The translations under genes were made by a program, and so were the position numbers. This document shows positions 7,536 through 15,990 of a stretch of DNA of 64,000 nt, one piece after another. A model generated the notes under the pieces. That model was not told the origin of the DNA. It searched no databases and was given only the letters and a program-made list of their open reading frames with translations. The DNA lies in the NCBI GenBank assembly GCA_016234555.1, contig JACRBJ010000058.1:21284-85283 (forward strand). The letters run 5' to 3'. Each line of letters opens with the position of its first letter. Position 1 is the stretch's first letter. Source of the stretch: Chloroflexota bacterium. Its GTDB lineage: Bacteria > Chloroflexota > Anaerolineae > Anaerolineales > Villigracilaceae.

Positions 7536-9017
7536 ATGGAACAGACCATCTCGGAACTCCAGCAGAAAATGTCCACAGGTGAGTTGACTTCGCTGCAAAT
7601 CACAGAATCATATTTGGAACGAATCAGTGACCTTGACCGTGAGGTTAACTCCGTCATCGAGGTCAACCCGGAAGCGCAAAGTATCGCGGCGGGACTCGAC
7701 GCCGAGAGAGCGGGAGGCAGGGTGCGAGGTCCGCTGCATGGGATTCCGATTCTTATCAAGGATAACATCGACACCCACGACAAGATGCAGACCACCGCAG
7801 GGTCGCTGGCGCTGGAGGGGAACATTGCTGCGCGGGATGCGTTCCTCGTCAAACAGTTGCGGAAGGCGGGGGCGGTCATCCTCGGCAAAACCAACCTCAG
7901 CGAGTGGGCGAACTTTCGCGGCAAACGCTCGGTCAGCGGATGGTCGTCACGCGGCGGGTTGACTCGCAATCCCTACGCGCTGGATCGCTCTGCATGTGGA
8001 TCATCTTCGGGGTCAGGAGCAGCCGTCGCTGCAGACTTTTGCGCCGCCGCCGTCGGCACCGAAACCGACGGGTCGATCATCTGTCCATCGCAGACCAATG
8101 GCATCGTGGGGATCAAACCAACGCTGGGACTGATCAGCCGCAGCGGAATCATCCCCATCGCCCACAGTCAGGATACGGCGGGACCGATGGCGCGTACCGT
8201 CGCCGATGCGGCAATCCTGCTCGGCGCAATGACCGGCATGGACAAAGCCGACTCCGCCACGTCAGCCAGTGCAAAGCGGGCGTTGAAGGATTACACCAGG
8301 TTCCTCGACAAGGACGGTTTGAAGGGCGCGCGCATCGGCATTGCCCGCAACATGTGCGGCACAGACCAGCGCATCCTTGCGCTTTTCAATCAAAGCATCG
8401 TCGCGATGAAGAGCCTCGGCGCGGTGATCATTGACCCTGCAAACCTGCCGAACTTCGATAAATTCGGCAAGACCGAAATGGAAGTCCTGCACTACGAATT
8501 CAAGGTGGATTTGAACAAGTACCTCGCGGGCGCGAACGGACGGGTCAGGTCGATGGCGGATGTCATCAAGTTCAATGAAGAAAACAAGGAGCGGGTGATG
8601 CCCTACTTCGGGCAGGAGCACATGCTGACCGCGCAAGAAAAAGGCGGTCTGCGTGAGAAGGCATACCGCGAAGCGCTGGTGAAGAATCACCTACTGACTC
8701 GCAAGAACGGCATCGATGCCGCGATGAAAAAACACAAGCTCGACGCGCTGATCGTCCCCTCCGGCGGACCTGCCTGGATGATCGACCTCGCCAACGGCGA
8801 CGCCATCAACTGGGATATGGAAAGCACGTCGCCGGCGGCGGTGGCGGGCTATCCTCACATCACCGTGCCGATGGGATATATCTTCGGCTTGCCCGTGGGA
8901 CTTTCCTTCTTCGCCAAAGCCTGGAGCGAACCGACCCTCATCAAGCTCGCCTACGCCTTCGAGCAGGCGACGAAGGCTCGAGTCGCGCCGAGGTTTTTGA
9001 AGACTGCGGAGTTGTAA
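7536..9017 (+). CDS. Amidase (amidase-signature family)
   Basis: A 493-residue amidase-signature hydrolase, related to GatA, which hydrolyses or transfers amide nitrogen. The Ser-cisSer-Lys triad is visible: Lys75 in ILIKDNID, the cis-serine in CGSSSGSGAA (156-158), and nucleophile Ser180 in TETDGSI. The tail PMGYIFGLPVGLSFFAKAWSE is typical of stand-alone amidases rather than GatA, and no gatB or gatC lies nearby. ATG 7536, preceded by AAAGGA at 7525-7530, is preferred to the upstream in-frame ATG at 7488. A TATAAT (7494-7499) upstream suggests its own promoter. A strong terminator follows. Confidence 0.92.
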   Translation: MEQTISELQQKMSTGELTSLQITESYLERISDLDREVNSVIEVNPEAQSIAAGLDAERAGGRVRGPLHGIPILIKDNIDTHDKMQTTAGSLALEGNIAARDAFLVKQLRKAGAVILGKTNLSEWANFRGKRSVSGWSSRGGLTRNPYALDRSACGSSSGSGAAVAADFCAAAVGTETDGSIICPSQTNGIVGIKPTLGLISRSGIIPIAHSQDTAGPMARTVADAAILLGAMTGMDKADSATSASAKRALKDYTRFLDKDGLKGARIGIARNMCGTDQRILALFNQSIVAMKSLGAVIIDPANLPNFDKFGKTEMEVLHYEFKVDLNKYLAGANGRVRSMADVIKFNEENKERVMPYFGQEHMLTAQEKGGLREKAYREALVKNHLLTRKNGIDAAMKKHKLDALIVPSGGPAWMIDLANGDAINWDMESTSPAAVAGYPHITVPMGYIFGLPVGLSFFAKAWSEPTLIKLAYAFEQATKARVAPRFLKTAEL

Positions 9018-9095
9018 AACTCTCATCTGTTCTTTAATATCCGCTCAGGTTCCACTTATCCCACCGCATATAATGATGTTTAACATTCTCCCTAT

Positions 9096-9133
9096 GAAAC
9101 CGCCGTCGACTTGGGCAAGTCGACGGCGGTTTC
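9096..9133 (+). terminator. Intrinsic terminator downstream of the amidase
   Basis: A perfect 17-bp stem (gaaaccgccgtcgactt / aagtcgacggcggtttc) with a 4-base loop, followed by gtttta on the plus strand. It lies about 80 bases after the amidase stop. Confidence 0.7.
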
Positions 9134-9234
9134 GTTTTATCCCTGTATCGCCCTGTTGGAGGATTCAACCACCGATGGAGCAACTGTCCCATCGGCAGGA
9201 ATGTGCTGTCTCAACGACTAAGAGGGGGACCCGA

Positions 9235-9933
9235 TCAGGCTACAGGGGACACGTAATCGGACGGCAGGCGATAGCCCAATAATTTCGATTTCAAGTAATG
9301 TTTTTCGTTCACTTCGCCAATATCTGTATCGGCGTGTTCCTGGTTTCCGCTGAGGACCTTGATATAGGTCGCCGTCGAAGTAACCGTTTCACCCACATAA
9401 AACCCGACATGACCTCCCCCATTTTCCCGCAGAAAGATCACAAGACAGCCCTTTACAGGCTTGGAAATGGACTGTCCCCATCTCAGCCACGAGGTGGACA
9501 AGGCAGATTTGGTGCCGGTATAACCGGCTTTTTCCACACACCAGTTAACGAACGCCGAGCACCATGGGGTCTCGTCCCGCGAACGCCAGGTGGGGCCAAT
9601 GTTCGTAACCGAGTTCAGGTATTCCAACACGCGCGGATTGTTCTCTGAGCCTGGAATCTCGATGACCCCTTTCTCCGCTTCCGCAATCGGCATCCACGGA
9701 AAGCTCTCGCCGGAACCGGGCAGTGGGATGAGCTTTTCCAGGTATTTCTTCGACGACCATCCCTGCAATCCCGCGGTTTTATGTTGAATCCAGTTACCGT
9801 CGGAGGATATATCCAGTTTCTCGACACGCTGATTTTTGGTCAAACAACCCACAATCTTCGAAGTGTTCGAAGGCATTTCGCGGACATTTAACGCGGCGGT
9901 GGTCACCCGGTATTTTTCAGAATTATCTGTCAT
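9235..9933 (-). CDS. SH3-domain plus cysteine-peptidase-like (TIGR02594/NlpC-CHAP type) protein
   Basis: A 232-residue protein with two parts. Residues 5-70 form a bacterial SH3 domain (YRVTTAALNVREMPSNTSK, then GWSSKKYLEK). From about 85 a papain-like amidase domain follows: TPWCSAFVNWCVEKAGY with the probable catalytic Cys, and GGGHVGFYVGE with the catalytic His, the layout of TIGR02594 proteins. These families cleave cell-wall peptides. No signal peptide is seen, so export would need another route or a phage-type holin. ATG 9933 has AAAAGGG upstream; an in-frame upstream ATG (9963) overlaps the promoter and is not favoured. Confidence 0.8.
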   Translation of the reverse strand: MTDNSEKYRVTTAALNVREMPSNTSKIVGCLTKNQRVEKLDISSDGNWIQHKTAGLQGWSSKKYLEKLIPLPGSGESFPWMPIAEAEKGVIEIPGSENNPRVLEYLNSVTNIGPTWRSRDETPWCSAFVNWCVEKAGYTGTKSALSTSWLRWGQSISKPVKGCLVIFLRENGGGHVGFYVGETVTSTATYIKVLSGNQEHADTDIGEVNEKHYLKSKLLGYRLPSDYVSPVA

Positions 9934-9962
9934 GGTTTTACCCTTTTGATCTGGTTGTCTCA

Positions 9963-9991
9963 AGAATAACGCAGACAGGGCACAGACGCAA
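9963..9991 (-). promoter_or_regulatory. Sigma70-like promoter for the SH3/peptidase gene
   Basis: On the minus strand TTGCGT (9991-9986) and TATTCT (9968-9963) are 17 bases apart. The start would be near 9956, about 23 bases before the ATG at 9933. Confidence 0.5.
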
Positions 9992-10103
9992 TCTCATAAG
10001 TATGTGTTAAGACATGCAGAAAACTGGGCGCTTTCCTCCCCCAGGAATTGACCATTTCCGGGAGCCGGTGTCGACGGCAACTAAATTCAAAATTTTAGAG
10101 GTC

Positions 10104-10132
10104 TTGCATCTGACAGCATTTGTGGTTAAATA
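10104..10132 (+). promoter_or_regulatory. Candidate promoter for the glucokinase
   Basis: TTGCAT (10104-10109) and TAAATA (10127-10132) are 17 bases apart, about 35 bases before the glucokinase ATG. Moderate match only. Confidence 0.35.
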
Positions 10133-10166
10133 CCCGCAGACAAAAATCCACATTCAGGAACAGACC

Positions 10167-10904
10167 ATGCAAATTCTCGGAATTGACGTAGGCGGATCGG
10201 GCATCAAGGGCGCGCCCGTGAACATCGAAACAGGCGAGCTTCTCGCGGAGCGGATTCGTATCAAGACCCCCGCCAAAGCCGAACCCGAACCCGTTGCCGA
10301 GGTGGTGAAGCAGATCGCCCAATCCTTTCGCTGGGACGGTCCCATCGGCATCGGTTTCCCCGCTCCCATCAAGGCAGGCGTGACCACGATGGCAGCCAAC
10401 GTCTCGGAAAAGTGGATCGGCATCAACGCGGACGCGCTCTTCACCAAAATCACCGGCTGTGACTGCACCCTCGTCAACGATGCGGACGCGGCGGGACTGG
10501 CGGAAATGGTCTTCGGCGCGGGACGCGGCCAGCCCGGCACGGTCATCATGCTGACCCTGGGAACGGGCATCGGTACCGCCATCTTCCACCGCGGACATCT
10601 GCTCCCCAACACCGAGTTTGGTCATCTGGAGATCGACGGCGAGGACGCCGAATTCCGCGCTTCGGATGCAGCCCGTCAGCGCGAAGACCTTTCGTGGAAG
10701 AAGTACGCCAAACGCCTGAACAAATATTTGAAGCGCATGGAAAAACTCTTCTGGCCCGACCTGTTCATCGTCGGCGGCGGAATCAGCAAGGAGCACGAAA
10801 AATTCCTGCCCCTGCTGACGATTGAAACACCCGTCATTCCCGCCCAGTTGCTAAATCAGGCGGGCATTGTCGGAGCGGCGCTGGCGGCAAGAAAAGGCAT
10901 GTAG
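10167..10904 (+). CDS. ppgK: Polyphosphate glucokinase (ROK family)
   Basis: A 245-residue ROK-family sugar kinase; the length and the start [16 protein letters not shown] match polyphosphate glucokinases, which phosphorylate glucose using polyphosphate or ATP. The phosphate-binding DVGGSGIKG loop is at about 5-13, the catalytic aspartate lies in [12 protein letters not shown], and a second phosphate loop [11 protein letters not shown] is near 130. The tail contains the adenosine-site [15 protein letters not shown]. The open frame continues about 50 codons upstream, but ATG 10167 has aggaac before it and begins the conserved fold. Polyphosphate use is inferred from family resemblance. A bidirectional terminator follows. 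Confidence 0.9.
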   Translation: MQILGIDVGGSGIKGAPVNIETGELLAERIRIKTPAKAEPEPVAEVVKQIAQSFRWDGPIGIGFPAPIKAGVTTMAANVSEKWIGINADALFTKITGCDCTLVNDADAAGLAEMVFGAGRGQPGTVIMLTLGTGIGTAIFHRGHLLPNTEFGHLEIDGEDAEFRASDAARQREDLSWKKYAKRLNKYLKRMEKLFWPDLFIVGGGISKEHEKFLPLLTIETPVIPAQLLNQAGIVGAALAARKGM

Positions 10905-10910
10905 AATCAA

Positions 10911-10946
10911 AAAAACTCCCCGAGACTTTCATCCCGGGGAGTTTTT
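10911..10946. terminator. Bidirectional terminator between ppgK and the cold-shock gene
   Basis: aaaaactcccc (10911-10921) pairs with ggggagttttt (10936-10946) around a 14-base loop. T-runs flank both sides, so it can serve both convergent genes. Confidence 0.75.
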
Positions 10947-10960
10947 GTATTCAGTCTAAT

Positions 10961-11173
10961 TTAGCTGAGGACAACTACGTTAGTAGCCTGCGGACCCTTT
11001 GGGCCTTTCTCAACGGTGAATTCGACTTTCTGACCTTCTTCAAGGTTTTTGAAACCGTCACCCTGGATCGCGGAGAAGTGGACAAAGACATCCGCGCCGC
11101 TTTCGCGGGCGAGAAAGCCGTAGCCCTTGCTTCCGTTAAACCATTTGACTGTTCCGAGAATACGTTCTGACAT
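10961..11173 (-). CDS. Cold-shock protein (CspA family)
   Basis: A 70-residue single cold-shock domain that binds single-stranded RNA/DNA and melts RNA structure. The RNA-binding motifs KGYGFL (RNP1, 16-21) and VFVHF (RNP2, 29-33) are intact, with the usual start GTVKWFNG. The strong Shine-Dalgarno AAGGAGG lies in a 16-base perfect palindrome (11177-11192, ttgcctccttaggcaa), so it can fold into a small hairpin. The gene is followed by the terminator shared with ppgK and preceded by the DEAD-box helicase, a common functional partner at low temperature. A terminator between the two suggests separate transcription. Confidence 0.97.
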   Translation of the reverse strand: MSERILGTVKWFNGSKGYGFLARESGADVFVHFSAIQGDGFKNLEEGQKVEFTVEKGPKGPQATNVVVLS

Positions 11174-11176
11174 TGT

Positions 11177-11192
11177 TTGCCTCCTTAGGCAA
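11177..11192 (-). promoter_or_regulatory. Palindrome over the cold-shock gene ribosome-binding site
   Basis: The 16-base perfect palindrome includes the AAGGAGG just upstream of the csp start (minus strand: ttgcct-aagg-aggcaa). It can form a 6-bp hairpin with the ribosome-binding site in the loop and 3' arm. Whether this regulates translation is unknown. Confidence 0.35.
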
Positions 11193-11243
11193 GAAAAAAA
11201 GTTTGGAGGACCCGGTTACTTCGCCAGAACAGAAAAAACAAAA

Positions 11244-11271
11244 CGGCTCATGGACTTTTACCCATGAGCCG
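11244..11271 (-). terminator. Terminator of the DEAD-box helicase gene
   Basis: A 10-bp perfect stem (cggctcatgg / ccatgagccg) with an 8-base loop. On the minus strand it is followed by TTTTGTTTTTT, the classical form. It separates the helicase from the downstream cold-shock gene. Confidence 0.75.
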
Positions 11272-11364
11272 ATGGTCATACTTCCAAAGCGAACTACTGG
11301 TATCCGTACAATGGTGATACTTTATCATGCGGATGGGGATATGTCAATGAAATAACCCCACCAA

Positions 11365-13026
11365 TTATCCTTTGACCACGCTGAACTTTTCCTTGCCGAT
11401 CTTGTAGTTGCCGCTATGCTTGATGACCTGGTCCACAAATTCCTCGGGCACATCCACAAAACTATATTTGTCCTCGATGCGAATCTTGCCGATGGTATAG
11501 CCGGGGATGTTGGCGTGGAAGGCGATCTGTCCCACGATATCGTTGGGACGGATGTTGTGCGCCTTGCCTTTGTTGATCTTCAAGCGGATCATGCCCTCCT
11601 CGTGCGAATCGCGGCGACCAGGCTTCTGACCAAACTCACGCCTGCCGGCAGGCTTGCCGCCCTTCGAGTCGCGCCCAAAACCGCGCTCAGGTTTGCGGGA
11701 AAACTCCGGCTTCACTTCGGACACCTCGGCAATCGGACGCTGTTTCTCGTCCGCGCGGGCAATCTTGATCGCGGCGGCGGCAATGTTGAGCGGGTCATGC
11801 CCGGCTTCGATCAGTTCCTGCACCATTTCCAGTTCGCGTTTGAAACGTCCGCGCCCCAACCAGACCTTCAAGTTTTCAACGGTCTTCGATTCACGGTGAC
11901 GGATGATCTCGGTGGTGGTCGGCAATTCCATCTTCGTGACCACCTGCTTGGTCAACGCTTCCACCTCGCGCATCCGACGCTTTTCACGCGGCGAAAGCAG
12001 GGTGATGGCAATGCCCGTCTTGCCGGCGCGTCCCGTGCGCCCAATGCGATGGACATACACTTCGGCATCGTCGGGTAGGTGATAGTTGAAGACGTGCGAA
12101 ATATCGTCGATATCCAAACCGCGCGCGGCGACATCGGTTGCAACCAACACCTTCAACTGATTGGCGCGGAAACGTCCCAGCACACGCTCGCGGGCATTCT
12201 GATCCAGGTCGCCGTGAATAGCTTCGGCTGGGATTCCGCGCACGACGAGTTCATTGGCGAGGGTGCTGGTCTCGGCGCGCGTGCGGGCGAAGATCAACGC
12301 GCTGTGAATTGGTTCGATCTCGAAGAGACGGGTCAGCGCATTGGTCTTGTCGTTCTCGTGGACGAGGTAATAACGCTGCTCGGTGGTGGAAAGGGTGAGC
12401 GTGCTCTTTTTGACGATGACCGACTGCGGGTCGCGCATGAAGCCATCCGCCAGTTTGCGAATCCGCGCGGGCATGGTGGCGCTGAACAGGCAGGTCTGCC
12501 GTTCGGGCGGGGTCGTCGCCAGAATCTTTTCGACCTCCTCGATGAATCCCATGTTGAGCATTTCATCCGCCTCATCGAGGACGACCGTCCTGACCTCGCT
12601 CAGGTTGAGGACGCCGCGTTCGAGCAGATCGTTCAAACGTCCCGGCGTGCCCACGACGATGTCCACGCCGCGCCTAAGGCTGCTGATCTGCGGACTGTAG
12701 GGCTGTCCACCATAGACGGCGAGGACGCGGGCGCGCAGGTGTTTGCCATACTCGACCATCGAGTCGGCAACCTGCAAGGCAAGCTCACGGGTGGGCGCGA
12801 GCACCAACGCCTGCGGATGTTGCTGCGGTTTGAAATTTTGAAGAATGGGGAGGGCGAAGGCGGCGGTCTTGCCGGTGCCTGTCTGGGCCTGACCGATCAC
12901 GTCCGCGCCGGTGAGCATGAGCGGAATCATGCCCGATTGAATGGGGGTTGGCTCGGCATAGCCGAGTTCGGTGATCGCCTGCATGATCTCGTCACGCAGG
13001 TTGAGAGAAGAAAAATCGGTTGTCAT
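11365..13026 (-). CDS. deaD: DEAD-box ATP-dependent RNA helicase (DeaD/CsdA type)
   Basis: A 553-residue RNA helicase. The Q motif (GYAEPTPIQSGMIP) starts near 19, Walker A AQTGTGKT near 46, DEAD in VLDEADEMLNMGF near 153, SAT in LFSATMP near 185, and motif VI HRIGRTGRAGKTG near 330. A basic Gly/Arg/Lys-rich linker (about 430-475) leads to a C-terminal DbpA-type RNA-binding domain (MIRLKINKGKAHNI, then GKIRIEDKYSFVDV). This architecture matches DeaD/CsdA, which helps ribosome assembly and mRNA decay in the cold. The gene sits next to a cold-shock gene, which supports that role. The C-terminal part is complete. Confidence 0.95.
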   Translation of the reverse strand: MTTDFSSLNLRDEIMQAITELGYAEPTPIQSGMIPLMLTGADVIGQAQTGTGKTAAFALPILQNFKPQQHPQALVLAPTRELALQVADSMVEYGKHLRARVLAVYGGQPYSPQISSLRRGVDIVVGTPGRLNDLLERGVLNLSEVRTVVLDEADEMLNMGFIEEVEKILATTPPERQTCLFSATMPARIRKLADGFMRDPQSVIVKKSTLTLSTTEQRYYLVHENDKTNALTRLFEIEPIHSALIFARTRAETSTLANELVVRGIPAEAIHGDLDQNARERVLGRFRANQLKVLVATDVAARGLDIDDISHVFNYHLPDDAEVYVHRIGRTGRAGKTGIAITLLSPREKRRMREVEALTKQVVTKMELPTTTEIIRHRESKTVENLKVWLGRGRFKRELEMVQELIEAGHDPLNIAAAAIKIARADEKQRPIAEVSEVKPEFSRKPERGFGRDSKGGKPAGRREFGQKPGRRDSHEEGMIRLKINKGKAHNIRPNDIVGQIAFHANIPGYTIGKIRIEDKYSFVDVPEEFVDQVIKHSGNYKIGKEKFSVVKG

Positions 13027-13040
13027 CTTATCCTTTTTAT

Positions 13041-13069
13041 TGTAGAGGCGAGGTGACCTCGCCCCTACA
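13041..13069. repeat. Palindromic intergenic repeat, gtaggggcg family (copy 1)
   Basis: tgtagaggcgaggt-g-acctcgcccctaca: 14-nt arms around one base with a single arm mismatch. The outer arms (gtaggggcg / cgcccctac) match the elements at 52062-52090 and 52588-52615, while the core differs but remains self-complementary. Confidence 0.75.
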
Positions 13070-13153
13070 GTTTATGGAAACGTTTCGATGACTCCGCTTA
13101 ACTTTCTTCCTGCCAATCGAGTTTACCTTTTCAGGTCAACCCGCCCAACAAAA

Positions 13154-13179
13154 AAGCCCGACCAAACTTCATCGGGCTT
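13154..13179 (-). terminator. Terminator of the EamA transporter gene
   Basis: aagcccga (13154-13161) pairs with tcgggctt (13172-13179). On the minus strand the stem is followed by a T-run (cttttttg). It lies about 80 bases after the transporter stop. Confidence 0.65.
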
Positions 13180-13260
13180 GTAGTCCAGAGTGATCAAAAC
13201 AACTTCCCAGAAAATTTACTCTCCATCGAGAGCGGACGGGAGTTTACCACATTTTTTGGA

Positions 13261-14106
13261 TTAAACCGTCATCAAAACGATGGCGACGAACGCCGAGGCA
13301 ACGCCAATCCACTGTCCGCGAGTGAGACGCTCGCGGAGGAAAATCCACGCCAGCATCACGGTCACGCCGGAGAAGAGGGAACTCAGCACCGAGGCAACGT
13401 CCAGCCGTCCAGCCTGTCCCGACAGGATGAAGAAGACATTTCCCGCAATGTCGAAAACGCCGTTGAGAATGAGGAGGGGCCAGGCGGACGTATCCCCCAC
13501 CTTGAAAGAGGTTCGGCTGATGAGCATGTATACCCCAATCATGACTGTTCCCCCCGAACGGGATGCAATCATGGGCCAGATCCTTTCGCCTGTGTCAGTG
13601 GATTCATGCATCAGGATGAAATACAAGCCAAAGCAAATCCCCGCCAGCATGGGCATCTTCAAATCCGAAAGATGTGAGAGGACATCCTTCACGCCACCTT
13701 CACTCTGCGAGACCAGCCAGACCGCAGCGAGGGCAAACCCAAACCCCAACAGGGTCGGCGCTTCGGGCAATCCCTCGCGGAACATGCCCACGATCACTGG
13801 CAGCATGGCGGCAAGCAGGGATGAGACCGGCGCAGAGATGCTCATCAAGCCCTTTGTCATGGCATGATACAAAAGCATCAGCCCAAATGTGCCAACCGCG
13901 CCCGCAATCAGGGCGGGGAGCCACACTTCAAAGCCCGGAAAAGTCTCCCGCCAAACACCGAGCATGATAAACAGGAGGAAAACGCCGACAACTTCGCTGT
14001 AAAAGACCGCGCGGTATGCGCCCGTTTTACGGGAAGCCAATCCGCCGGTGAAATCCCCCGATCCCCAGCCAAGAGCAGCGCAAAGACCAAAAATTACAGG
14101 CAGCAT
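13261..14106 (-). CDS. EamA-family (DMT superfamily) transporter
   Basis: A 281-residue integral membrane protein with about ten hydrophobic segments in two repeated halves, the usual EamA/DMT layout. It starts LPVIFGLCAALGWGSGDFTGGL and ends with a final helix (GVASAFVAIVLMTV). The second half has ILNGVFDIAGNVFFILSGQAGRLDVASVL, a typical EamA repeat region followed by LRERLTRGQWIGV. Members export amino acids or other metabolites; the substrate cannot be predicted. It stands alone with its own terminator and is preceded by an unrelated membrane protein gene 15 bases away on the same strand. Confidence 0.85.
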   Translation of the reverse strand: MLPVIFGLCAALGWGSGDFTGGLASRKTGAYRAVFYSEVVGVFLLFIMLGVWRETFPGFEVWLPALIAGAVGTFGLMLLYHAMTKGLMSISAPVSSLLAAMLPVIVGMFREGLPEAPTLLGFGFALAAVWLVSQSEGGVKDVLSHLSDLKMPMLAGICFGLYFILMHESTDTGERIWPMIASRSGGTVMIGVYMLISRTSFKVGDTSAWPLLILNGVFDIAGNVFFILSGQAGRLDVASVLSSLFSGVTVMLAWIFLRERLTRGQWIGVASAFVAIVLMTV

Positions 14107-14121
14107 AACACCTTCCGTCTG

Positions 14122-15414
14122 TTATTGATTTTGATGAGCATTCCACCAATTAAGGAGGAACCCATAGAGCATTTCATTGCCTTCCGAAAATCCCTTCAAT
14201 GTGTATTCCTTCCCTTTATCCGTAACCAGCGCCGGAAAGTGATGGACGACGCTCCTGCTCCTTACCGATTTCATTTTGACTTCACGGATATTGCGGGCGG
14301 TCAGTTCCTTTTCATCGAACATGGAAACGAGCTTTATTTTGTTCCCCGTCACCGTCAACTCGAAAACATCGAAGAGGGGAGAGAGAATCAGGAAGAAAGT
14401 CACCACCGCCCCAATGGACGCGGCAATCATATTTTCACTGTCGGCGAATATTGTCCAGATGCAGACAAAGAAAAACGGGATGGTAATGATATAGGAACCA
14501 AACCTGCCCAGGAAACCCTTCTTGAAAACCTTTTCCCCGCTGAAGGTGGTTTTTAGCTCGATGAAGCCTTCATCTCCGCTGCCAGCGCGGACAGACGGCG
14601 TTATATCGAAAAGGTCGGGGCGTCTTTCGCGCAGGATTTTTATAACGGACGAGTAACCGCTCACCTGTGAAGTGATTTTCACAGACGAACCGTCTCTAGC
14701 AACCAAATTCAATCCCTGCGCGGCGGGTTTGGCGCTCTCGATATCATTCCATTTCACCTGCGAATAAACCACCCCAAACATGCGCGATGAGGAAATTCCC
14801 TCCTCGCTGATCTCGACCTTTGCGGAGACCATCCAGATCGATATAAGGAACACAAGATTGATTCCACATACGGTCAAAAACAGGGTTACATCCGCAATCG
14901 CAAAAATATTGAAAATAAAGAACAGTACCGCAAAGGCATAGGTCGCCAGCAGGATCAAAATCGGGTAGCGGAACACGAGCGGCTTGCTGAAACGCTGCTG
15001 CGACACCGCAGGCTTTGACATCGGACGGGGCTGGGGATTCGAAGACTCGGCGCCAAAATCAACCCGTGTATTCAAAGCAGGCTGTTGAGCTTGAACAGGT
15101 TCCACCTGAGGCGACGAAACCTGGACGCTCTTTTCCTGTACCGGATGCGACGGCTGGGCAGCCATCGCATTTCCCATTGCGGCGCGATCCAGTTTCAGCA
15201 TTTCTTCGCGCGCGATCCTGTTCGCAGGCTCCAAAGTCAACACACGGTTCAGGCATTGCCGTTTGCGTTCAGGATGATCCATGAGCGCGGAAAGAACAAG
15301 CCATGCGTCCACGTCGTTTTGACTGGAGGCAATGGCTTGCTTCAAAAGTTCGATTGCCTTGTTTTTGTCGCCCTGTTTGATCGAAGCAAGCGCCGAATTG
15401 ACAAATTGATTCAT
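14122..15414 (-). CDS. Membrane protein with N-terminal TPR-like region
   Basis: A 430-residue protein of unknown function. Residues 1-75 look like a TPR pair (ALASIKQGDKNKAIELLKQAI, then VDAWLVLSALMD), followed by a Gln/Pro-rich linker (about 85-140). Two membrane helices lie near 146-195 and two more near 305-350; between and after them are beta-rich segments resembling PH-like domains of membrane proteins. N-terminal TPR plus membrane-anchored PH-like parts is common in Chloroflexota but has no assigned role. It may form a transcript with the EamA gene, which starts 15 bases after its stop. Confidence 0.7.
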   Translation of the reverse strand: MNQFVNSALASIKQGDKNKAIELLKQAIASSQNDVDAWLVLSALMDHPERKRQCLNRVLTLEPANRIAREEMLKLDRAAMGNAMAAQPSHPVQEKSVQVSSPQVEPVQAQQPALNTRVDFGAESSNPQPRPMSKPAVSQQRFSKPLVFRYPILILLATYAFAVLFFIFNIFAIADVTLFLTVCGINLVFLISIWMVSAKVEISEEGISSSRMFGVVYSQVKWNDIESAKPAAQGLNLVARDGSSVKITSQVSGYSSVIKILRERRPDLFDITPSVRAGSGDEGFIELKTTFSGEKVFKKGFLGRFGSYIITIPFFFVCIWTIFADSENMIAASIGAVVTFFLILSPLFDVFELTVTGNKIKLVSMFDEKELTARNIREVKMKSVRSRSVVHHFPALVTDKGKEYTLKGFSEGNEMLYGFLLNWWNAHQNQ

Positions 15415-15432
15415 TCATCCCGTCCCAGATTT

Positions 15433-15610
15433 TTAGTATGATTTTTGCAATAATGGCATATCGATTATCTTACCATTCAGCAAGTATGCACTATTGCTTT
15501 CTTTTTGACCAGTTTTAAACATTTCGACAATATGCCCAAAAAAACTACTCGGTGCGCGCCCACTTTATGCAACACCTACCCAGCCAAGCGCCGCCCGAAG
15601 TCCGAATAGA
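15433..15610 (-). pseudogene. Decayed fragment of a CitE-like lyase gene (second copy)
   Basis: On the minus strand, codons ending at the TAA at 15433-15435 read IVEMFKTGQKESNSAYLLNG then KIIDMPLLQKSY, parallel to the C-terminus of the intact lyase downstream (IVETFETSQKEGKGAY.LDGKMIDMPLLKNAQKV). About 40 bases further up, SDFGRRLAG followed by a stop matches SEFGARLGYSG of the same protein. The middle is deleted and the reading frame is broken, and the fragment is more AT-rich than its intact neighbour. This supports an old duplicate in decay. Confidence 0.65.
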
Positions 15611-15649
15611 ATGGATAACAAATTAAAATCCATCTTTCTGTGGTTACAC

Positions 15650-15949
15650 TTAAATTCCCTTTGACCTAACAATGCGATAGATGATTCCGACAAAGATATA
15701 TAAAAATATAAAATTCCCTGCAAGTTTTACAAAAGACATCTCTCGAAAAGCAAATGCCCCAACAACAAACAGGATTGTCATGCCAATAATTCCATACAAA
15801 CCCCATTGAACAATGCGGCTTATTGGACCAACTGGCTGTTCCGGGACTTTGGATAAATTCCTTCCCCTCCTATCCAAAGCATACGCTACACCAAAAACAA
15901 CGCCTAACAAAACAGCCAAGACAAAAAAAATAAATATCCCGTTGTTCAT
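15650..15949 (-). CDS. Small three-helix membrane protein
   Basis: A 99-residue protein of unknown function with three hydrophobic helices (about 3-24, 46-68, 73-92) and basic loops (DRRGRN, RSKGI). It is AT-richer than surrounding genes. It lies between the intact CitE-like gene and its decayed copy, on the same strand. No motif is recognised. Confidence 0.6.
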   Translation of the reverse strand: MNNGIFIFFVLAVLLGVVFGVAYALDRRGRNLSKVPEQPVGPISRIVQWGLYGIIGMTILFVVGAFAFREMSFVKLAGNFIFLYIFVGIIYRIVRSKGI

Positions 15950-15990
15950 TTTTCTCTACCGTACGATATCTTTTTATGGAAGATAAAAAA

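Noticed and set aside
10014..10166. N-terminal extension of the glucokinase
   Set aside because: The segment covers the intergenic promoter region and precedes the conserved DVGGSGIKG start; ATG 10167 has a ribosome-binding site.
12079..13056. Long plus-strand open frame opposite the DEAD-box helicase
   Set aside because: It is the antisense shadow of a well-supported helicase gene in high-GC codons, with no domain pattern of its own.
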